Shown here: positions 57,106 through 64,000 of the stretch, piece after piece
How positions within the stretch are numbered: position 1 is the stretch's first letter
Layout of the letters: every line of letters starts with the position of its first letter
Assembly: GCF_000004195.4 (NCBI RefSeq)
Contig: NC_030683.2
Location: forward strand, 79,632,910 to 79,696,909
Direction of reading: 5' to 3'
DNA length: 64,000 nt
Source of the DNA: Xenopus tropicalis
Lineage: Eukaryota; Chordata; Amphibia; Anura; Pipidae
The notes under the pieces: model-generated
Databases searched by the model: none
What the model was told of the DNA's origin: nothing
The model's input: the letters and a program-made list of their open reading frames with translations, nothing else
Made by a program: the position numbers and the translations under genes

Positions 57106-58382
57106 CAATCATAACACTACTGTTTAGGGGCTAACCAGGATGTCAGTAAGTATGTTACAAGGTTACTGACTCCCAATACAGCCCCTGTCTCTGATACTAA
57201 ATTAGAGGGGTTTTTTCCAAAAATGTGGGGTTTTATGTGGGGCTCACACCCTGTGCAACAAAGCTCTATCTAGTAAGCAAGCTTAAAGAACACTAATATA
57301 TTGGTCACAAAATGTCTGATTTTGCTCTACCAGGAACTTCAATTTGAAAGCAATTTGTGCTGGAAAATTCACCCAAATTCATATACAATTGTTTAAATAA
57401 AGCAGGAATTCACTATTTAAAAAAGAGACACCTTCTCCTTATCCCCCATGCTTGACAGGATTTCATTTGTTTTCATTAGACCAACCAAAATTAATATTCT
57501 CTAGATTTCAGCAATAAAAGGCTAATTCCTATTTAGTTATCTAAGATGTCAACACTATAACACTGTTCTGACAAGTGTGTGCAAGACTAGGCATTGCATT
57601 CCTTTCCAGCTGCCAAATGCACACCCACCCAGACAAGAAAAGATCCTAGAATCTCTTTATCCACACACATGCACTTGAGAAAGAATAAGTAATAGTTTTG
57701 TGGATTTTATGTACTTCACTTTGAATGAATGCTTTTACATGAAAAATGTATAACTAATTAATCAAGTTAATGTTCAAACACTTGTGAGAGAAGATGTGAA
57801 TCCCGACTGGATTCTTGTTAAGACACAGAGTCCATATATAAACAGTAACAAGGAACAGCATGTTAGTTGGGGAGAAAGCAAATAATGGGATTTCTTAGGG
57901 AGATGAGACAAATATGTCAAGGAAGGAGGCTGTTTGTTGGAAGAGTAATAATCTGAGCTTGCTGGAAAGCTGCACAAAGAGAAATCAAATCCAGCAGCGT
58001 ATATGCAGTATTAATCATTCCCGCTGAATCACCCACTAAAAATGTGTGCGAGTTTCCACCTAGCTGAATATTAAGTGAAATCTAAATTTGCTGTTGTGTA
58101 GTAATGTGCATTGAGTGGTTTGTTAGGATGAAATGTTTTTCACTGAGTTTGGCACCAGTAAAAGCTTTAGTCCCTTTCTGTCTTGCCTGCTTATCATCTT
58201 TCCAATGCAGGACATACATTGGGGATTTGCAACAAATTCTATTCAAATATACATTGCTGTATGCAAAGAGCTGTATATTTCTTTTGTTGTGAACCTAAGG
58301 TAGGGGACATATTGGTTGCGGTGTGTATGTTAATAATGTGGTCATATCTGGCTCTTCATGCTTCCTGTGTCATGGACTCTCA
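57106..58382. other. Repeat-poor sequence, possible conserved non-coding DNA
   Basis: No MITE termini from 57110 to 58380. The composition is balanced around 57440-57680 and 57775-58090, and short frames show no domain. Conservation cannot be judged here. Confidence 0.25.
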
Positions 58383-58449
58383 ATTCCAAAGAAAATGCTC
58401 TGGCACCCCCTGCAATTGTGATGTTGTGCCAGCGCATTTTCTTTGGAAT
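58383..58449. repeat. 24-bp near-perfect inverted repeat
   Basis: Arms 58383-58406 and 58426-58449 match at 23 of 24 positions with a 19-base loop. No further pairing beyond the arms. Confidence 0.6.
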
Positions 58450-58466
58450 GACGTGTTGCAATAGAG

Positions 58467-58772
58467 CAGGGATCCCCAACCTTTTATACCCGTGAGCCAC
58501 ATTCAAATTGAAAAAGTGTTGGAGAGCAACACAAGCATAAGAAAGGTTCCTGGGGGTGCCAATAAGAGCTATGATTGGCTACTTAATAGCCCCTATGTGG
58601 ACTGGCAGCCTACAGAAGGCTCTGTTTGGCCTTATACTTGGCTTTTATGCAACCAAAACTTGCCTCCTTACCAGAAATTCATGAATGAGCATCTGTTTGA
58701 GGCCTCTGGGAGCAACATCCAAGGGGTTGGGGAGCAACATGTTGCTCACGAGCCACTGGTTGGGGTTCACTG
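58467..58772 (+). repeat. hAT MITE with perfect 8-bp duplication
   Basis: cagggatccccaacctttta at the left and ggttggggttcactg at the right, 306 bp. It is flanked by caatagag on both sides (58459-58466, 58773-58780). This is the widespread 'cagggatccccaacc' hAT-type family. A 142-codon plus frame (58492-58920) runs through and beyond it and is not a gene. Confidence 0.9.
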
Positions 58773-58780
58773 CAATAGAG

Positions 58781-59129
58781 GGTGCCGATGTAATGCCTAC
58801 TGTACTGAGTGTGGGGTAAATTTTTTTTTTTGGAAAGGCCAGGGTGTGCGGGTGAGTACTCTTCTCTTCCACAAACTGTATTATGGACTCTTAACCCACA
58901 ACTTGCAGCAAAGTGTGTAATTTCTACTTAATGAGAATTCCCTGTAAGACTCCGTATTTTGTATTATTTATGACCATACATTTTTTATAGACTACAAGAA
59001 GTATATATTTTTTATAGAATATGTATTTTAGTTAATCAGCTGAATTCAAGGCTGTTGCCCTACCCTTAACTTCTGGAAGGCTGCAGGTTAATCATTATAT
59101 TTCCTTCTTGTGCAATAAACTAAGCATTT
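58781..59129. other. No recognised feature
   Basis: AT-rich, with a T run near 58820 and duplicated 'tatattttttatag' wording at 58977-59018. Confidence 0.35.
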
Positions 59130-59300
59130 ATGGGCAGATTTATCAAAATGAGAGATTAGAGCTCACCACTGAAAAAATCACCCACTTTGTGTTTTTAGTT
59201 AGCGTATTTATAAGTGGGAGAAAGTGTAAGTGTTCACCAGCTGATAGAATGAATAGAAAGTGCATGATTTTTTTTCTTACATTTTGAAAATCTGTACCTT
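59130..59300. repeat. 'gggcagatttatcaaa' MITE, second copy
   Basis: gggcagatttatcaaaatga start, with 'gagattagagctcacc' and the later 'gaatgaatagaaagtgc' as in 56918-57105. The right end is degraded. Confidence 0.5.
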
Positions 59301-59353
59301 AATGAAAAAAAGATTGTCCTTAGTGCAGTTCAACATCAGATTATCGTTTATCT

Positions 59354-59478
59354 AGTGATGAGTGAATCTGTCTCCTTTCGTTTTGCCTAAAAAATTGTGA
59401 AACGGCAAATATGTTGCGCGTCAAAAAAAAGTTTCGCAGTGAATCCATGCCTTCCAAATTTTTTCGCCCACCACTAAT
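59354..59478. repeat. 'agtgatgagtgaat' MITE with 7-bp duplication
   Basis: A short internally deleted copy of the 43181 family, starting agtgatgagtgaatctg and ending ttcgcccaccactaat. tttatct flanks both sides (59347-59353, 59479-59485). Confidence 0.6.
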
Positions 59479-59740
59479 TTTATCTAAACCTGTAGGATGC
59501 TGGTTTCTTTAGACTGGAAGATCCAGTTTCTTAGCAAATGTCCAACATTATTCTCTGTATTAGCTTGTCGGGTGTTCCTGTATTTAGGGCTGAAATGCTA
59601 CCAGTCAAGCCTTGAATGTGGAGGCTGTTGTAAATACTGTATGTAATGCATATATTTAATTAAATGTTAAATATATTTAATTAAATCTTAATTAGCTAAT
59701 TAGCTAATAACCTAAGCTGATCAGAAAACCCTGCACTACA
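59479..59740. other. AT-rich sequence
   Basis: Contains overlapping 'taattaaat' and 'ttagctaattagctaa' palindromic runs at 59655-59707. No gene. Confidence 0.35.
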
Positions 59741-59767
59741 CTGATGACCCCTAAAAAGGGGCAAAAC
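59741..59767 (+). ncRNA. Hammerhead-ribozyme-like core (mutated)
   Basis: ctgatga, a perfect cccct/agggg stem with an aaaa loop, then caaaac. CUGAUGA is exact. The expected G of GAAA is lost, compatible with CpG decay (cgaaac to caaaac). Lies in sequence of unknown origin, possibly a Penelope-like relic. Confidence 0.35.
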
Positions 59768-60094
59768 TGGTTTATAGTTCAGTTATTATCCTTGTTTCTG
59801 CTTTAATTAGCCTTAATTTACCTACTACAAACTATCCATTTATTTTTTATTTTACACAATAGAGAGATAAAAATAGTGGCCTTATTATTGTTATGTGTTT
59901 TAACTCAAATATTAATTTAATCGATTAATATTAATCAATTCCTTTCTATCAGGGAGAAAGCATACACAAATACTGTTCAGGGGCAATCAAGGGTGCCAGA
60001 AGCAGTGTGGAGCACAGTAGGAAATGAACAACATGAGCAGTTACAAGTCAAATAAGGAATTTAGTATAATCTGACAGAACTTACTGTATATAGG
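59768..60094. other. No recognised feature
   Basis: AT-rich DNA. The 59985-60060 wording is similar in style to 60415-60600 on the other side of the MITE, so both may be halves of one older repeat split by it. Confidence 0.3.
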
Positions 60095-60407
60095 TACAGG
60101 GATGGTATCCATTATCCGGAAACCCGTTATCCAGAAAGTTCCATAATACGGAAAGGCCATCGCCCATGGACTCCATTATAAGAAAATAATTTAATTTTAA
60201 AAAATTATTTCCTTTTTCTCTGTAATAATAAAACAGTACCTTGTACTTGATCCCAACTAAGATATAATTAATCCTTATTGGAGGTAAAACAATTGTTAAG
60301 TGATGTTTTAGTAGATTTAAGGTATGGAGATCCAAATTATAGAAAGATCCCTTATCCAGAAAACCCCAGGTCCCGAGCATTCTTGATAACCTGTCCCATA
60401 CCCATAG
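60095..60407 (+). repeat. 'tacaggtatggga' MITE, copy F (full length)
   Basis: Left end tacagggatggtatccatta (one small insertion) and right end 'ataacctgtcccatacccata'-like, shortened. Interior 'aataataaaacagtaccttg' as in copy B, same orientation. Confidence 0.8.
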
Positions 60408-60985
60408 TATATAGGGCAAGGCAAAGCTGGCTATGGCAAGGAATAGACAATAAAACCAGAGAGAATGAGAAAATGCAGAATAAGTAAACAGTGGTGACCC
60501 TGTAACACAAAAGGCACAGTGGTAAAGACAAGATAAATACAGGCATGAAACAGGTCATGGTCAGATACGAAAATAATCACAACGGTAAGGAAATTAGTTC
60601 CAGCCTGGAAATGAAAAAGTCCAGGGACATAATCAGGAATCAGGTTTCCGGCTTAATGGTTTTAAGCCCACCAATTTCAGCATCCAACCAATTCATGCTA
60701 TTGCGCCTTCCAAAGCCAACAGGGTGGTTTAAGTGATCCCAAACAGTTTGATATGCAGAAAGATCCAGAAAAAAATTCCAGACTAGAGTCCCAAAGTGCG
60801 ATGAAAATGCCTAGAGGACGTCATTTCCGGCCAGTGGAATGCAAGGTGGAACAAAAATATTATTTCACAAAAATATTCAATGATGGCGAAATGCAGAATT
60901 TTGCTGCAAATCCATGCCTGCCGAAAAAATTTGCAGTTCACTACTGGTTTCTGTTCTTTCTCTACCAGCTAAAATACACTAGCTA
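60408..60985 (+). repeat. Probable old repeat; '43181' family fragment at its end
   Basis: 60885-60950 (gcagaattttgctgcaaatcc, shortened: 'tttgctgcaaatccatgcc') matches the interior of the 'tagggatgag' MITE. The preceding 60415-60870 has no termini that I recognise; frames of 63-77 codons lack domains. Confidence 0.35.
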
Positions 60986-61720
60986 AAATTATTCACTATA
61001 TGGCATAGCCCTTAATATATGTTTTGGCTTCTGAATCTAAATCTAAATGCTAATTGATTCTTAGTACTAATAAATCTCTTGTGCAGTCAAGAAGACAACA
61101 ACCAGTGAATATTTGTGTGTTAATATACAACATCACCAGTACTTATGAGAACACAACATTGGTTATCAAATAATGTAGCAAATGACCCTTATAATCACCT
61201 CTTCCAAATACAATCCCAGAGCATTTAGATGTCTGTTAGGTGATGGCAGATCAGTCTGCAGTTCAATTTGCCAAGTTGCAGAATGCTGTCAGCAGGATAA
61301 AAAAAAAAAAGCGGCCATGCAAAGGAGATGGCAGTGTTTCTTCTTCCCTTAGCCACTGGCACTGATTAGTTGCACAAAAGTCATATCCTGTACATGTCAG
61401 GAACAAAAAAAAAACCGCTTTCTTGATTGTGAGACTATATAATGAAACCGACTAACTTTACTTCATGTTAATAACATAACAGTATATAATAGGAGCCATA
61501 AATGCAGACTGCCTGCTGCTGAAACAGTCCTACTATACAGTCCCACTATAGCTCAGCTGCATGATAATACATCACAGAAGCTCTGATTCCAGATGCAAAG
61601 GAGATGGCAGTGTAAATGGCAGGGAGTGCACAGATTTGTGATAATGTCTTGTTATAAGGAGAGGGGCCTGAAAAATGTCTTCCTTTAAAGAAGGGGGAAC
61701 TTCGGCTAAATAACTGCTAT
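60986..61720. other. Unrecognised; contains a 19-bp direct repeat pair
   Basis: tgcaaaggagatggcagtg at 61318-61336 recurs exactly at 61594-61612, 276 bases apart. The interval has no poly(A) tail or known repeat wording, so duplication and retroposition are both possible. Confidence 0.4.
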
Positions 61721-61740
61721 ATACAGGTATATATATATAT

Positions 61741-61847
61741 ATCTAGGTGCATGGAAAGGCCAGCACTCACGGGACTTTTAGCAACAGTAAAAATTTTTTA
61801 CTGTTGCTAAAAGTCCCGTGAGTGCTGGCCTTTCCATGCACCTAGAT
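61741..61847. repeat. Perfect 107-bp palindrome
   Basis: Arms of 53 bases (61741-61793 and 61795-61847) are exact reverse complements around a single T at 61794. It begins atctaggtgcatgg and ends ccatgcacctagat. It abuts a (TA)n tract on the left, while 'gtggagtgctacctgtcc' lies downstream before another (TA)n at about 61917-61940. It may be a terminal inverted structure of a retroposon of the 22734 type. Confidence 0.9.
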
Positions 61848-61940
61848 TTATTTTTTACTGGCATTAGCACCCGGGCATTTTCTATTGTTTGTGGAGTGCT
61901 ACCTGTCCTGGAACTGTATATATATATATATATATATATA
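61848..61940 (+). repeat. Retroposon-like tail ending in (TA)n
   Basis: 'ggcattagcacccgggca' and 'ttgtttgtggagtgctacc' recall the tail wording at about 23025-23050 (ccggagtgcctgcctg) in the element with the 14-bp duplication. Ends in (TA)n. Confidence 0.35.
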
Positions 61941-64000
61941 CATATTATTATTATATATGTATATTTTCTGACTTATTAAACAATGGTCTGCCAGTTTTAG
62001 TAGAGATGAATCACAAAGCAGCCCTTAGGCCTGTTGACAAAATGTGGCATTGTAATAAAAAGAAATCTATAAACCTCTTTTTTATTTTCTTGGCAGACCA
62101 CTTGTTTTAATCAGGTGCAAAAGCATTACAGTGTATCCATTTTGAGAAAAAAACAATATATATATTTTTTTTATAGCAGGCAATTTAAAACCAGTTAGAT
62201 ACTCTATGGGAGGGGAATACATAAAATGCTACTTCCTTTTATTTTGAACAGCGTTAATATTTTGAAAATTTTGATGGCACTGTGGTTTCTAAAGGAAAAA
62301 AACTTTTGAGATCTTCTTATCTTTAATGAACACAAATTTAAGGAGAATAATAAGTATACATCAGTTACATGTATCTCAGAATTCAAGAAGCCATTGATGT
62401 TTAAAATATGCAACTGTTTAATATGAAATATTTGTCAGGCTGCTCCTTTTCTGGACTAACTTAAAAAGAATTCACAGTTGTTATACATGAGCTGCTAAGA
62501 CTACAAGGGCACATTTCTGTGATGGGACCACAGGAAAGCTGAAGCAAAAGAACAGTCTTTTTCTATATCAGTTTGTCTGCAAAAAGAAGAAATCAACAGA
62601 TTTGTATATGTTAAATTCTTTGCACATCATTATTCTGAATAAATACATTTGTGCTCATCTTATGATTGTTGGAACTTGCTGTTGTGCATAGTGTTGAACC
62701 CTATACTCACTACTACATGAGCAGTAAACCAATTAACAGAGAGCCAGTTTGTTTACTAATTGTCTCTGTAGGAAGGAAAAGAAGCAGCCTCTAGGTTGCA
62801 TCAGCAGTAGTCCCTGGTCTCCATCTCAGAAATCCACTTCCTTAAGTATCATTTCCACATACCATGAATTCTTGACCTAATTATCCTTTATTAATAACAT
62901 AGAACCAACTCCCACTGTTCTCTAACCTAACTGCCTGCTTCCTTACCTGGAAGTGTCTCCTCAGGACATCCCTCCTTCCTCAGAAAAGCACACACTCAAG
63001 CAGGCTTACACCGTGCAGCAAGGTAAAAATGGCATGAAACTCATAGCACAATTACTATAGGCAGAAGACTATTAACAGAGGGAGAAAGCAAACATAATAT
63101 GAAAACAAGAGTAGAACAATTCAGGTTATTCCCCCTTATATTAGAATATACTTAGCGTGGAGATGCTAGTAAAGAGAGCTAGTAAGTGTCATTCCACACA
63201 CAAATCTAGTCTAGTCTGTATTGATGTGCACATGAAGAGTGGCCCCACTACATCTACAAAGGGATGATGCTATAAATATACCCATGGCAAAAGCTTCCAT
63301 TTCAGAGTAAACTGTATGGGCTTGGGTTTTTAATATAAAGGCATATAACATGCATAAATTACTTAACATGTTCTATAGCTACTGTATACTGTATGTTACA
63401 TTGTTCTGTAAAAAAAAAGTCCATGAAAGTCCTTAGTTTCTTGTACTGTACTGCTTGTACATTACAGAAGTACTGTACAAGCAATGCAATATGATAAAAT
63501 GTGAATAAACAATGCAATAAAAGTATCTATTAACAAATGGTTTACCACAACCCCCACCACTAATCAATATGCCCTATGTAAGGGTTTTGAATTATGATTA
63601 TTATACTTAAAATATTAAACCATGGAAACCCCACATGGTGGATCAGTGGTTGAAACCCTCTTATCAGTAACAGTCAACTAAGCAAGAAAGGTCCAGCCTG
63701 AAATATAAATTTCAGTACAGTATGTGGTTGCTATTGTGACTTACCGTTATTTACCATGCATGTTTTTGATAACATCTAAGCGGTGGTATGTTTATAGTCC
63801 TTTGATTGGTCTAGGTAGGCTCCCACAGCCTCCTTGTATTTTTTATAGATATATAAGCCAAATTGTATATCTTTCTCTAGATGTGGATTCCCTTTTTCTT
63901 ATGTGTGAAGTTCACTTCTGCTGGAAATGTCTGATGAATACTCTTTGCTGCTTTGGTTTAGCTGATTTGTTTTAGTTTCTATTATATTAAAGCTGGAATA
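61941..64000. other. Unique-looking sequence, no gene recognised
   Basis: No MITE ends, tandem arrays or credible frames were identified in the last 2 kb. Short frames (73, 69, 83 codons) have no domain features. Confidence 0.35.

Noticed and set aside
58383..58449. Possible microRNA precursor hairpin
   Set aside because: The stem is only 24 bp with no extension and a 19-base loop; no mature-arm evidence can be seen from sequence alone.
58492..58920. 142-codon plus-strand frame
   Set aside because: Most of it is the 'cagggatccccaacc' hAT MITE (58467-58772), which is non-coding.

Overview
Vertebrate nuclear DNA, AT-rich, with no rRNA, intact tRNA or convincing protein-coding gene. The repeat content points to the frog genus Xenopus. 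T2-type MITEs (termini TTAAAGGRR, TTAA target; Kolobok superfamily) recur throughout. So do a 'tacaggtatggga...tcccatacctgta' MITE with at least six copies, and long self-complementary MITEs ending in 'ggggctgatttacta' or 'ggggcacatttact'. Species is not decided; X. tropicalis or X. laevis are the obvious candidates. All open reading frames are short (177 codons or fewer), and most lie in, or antisense to, recognisable repeats. The window therefore reads as intergenic or deep intronic sequence.

Layout. 1-9 kb: sparse MITEs (1224-1540, 4862-5275, 6089-6237, 8253-8684) in unique-looking sequence. 9.8-14 kb: several T2 MITEs, one of them (13169-13623) inserted inside another. 15.3-16.4 kb: repeat-poor, with one CpG-retaining stretch. 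17-20 kb: three very long hairpin MITEs. 22.7-23.1 kb: a short retroposed element with a 14-bp target duplication and a hammerhead-like core. 24.8-26.7 kb: a nest of T2, T2, hAT and T2. 26.8-28.4 kb: a 340-bp direct-repeat pair enclosing 843 bp that itself carries a hAT MITE. 29.8-31.3 kb: MITE plus LTR-like sequence. 32.1-33.9 kb: second hAT copy split by a retroposed element. 34.0-34.4 kb: GC-rich multi-hairpin MITE. 35.3-35.7 kb: 34-bp minisatellite. 37.0 kb: Penelope-like motif. 38.7-43.6 kb: dense MITEs and a third hAT copy. 46.8-47.4 kb: probable solo LTR. 48.0-51.5 kb: fourth hAT copy and two larger non-autonomous elements. 53-61 kb: scattered MITEs, a hAT MITE with perfect target duplication, a third hammerhead-like motif. 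61.7 kb: an exact 107-bp palindrome. 62-64 kb: nothing recognised.

Because the elements sit inside one another and keep their target-site duplications, the window works as a relative-age record: T2 copies predate hAT insertions, which predate retroposed insertions. The items most worth following are three hammerhead-ribozyme-like cores in probable Penelope-like remnants, the four-deep nest, a hAT family that appears to have spread with a captured T2 element, and the perfect palindrome. All family assignments come from reading terminal sequences and target duplications by eye; no database search was possible.
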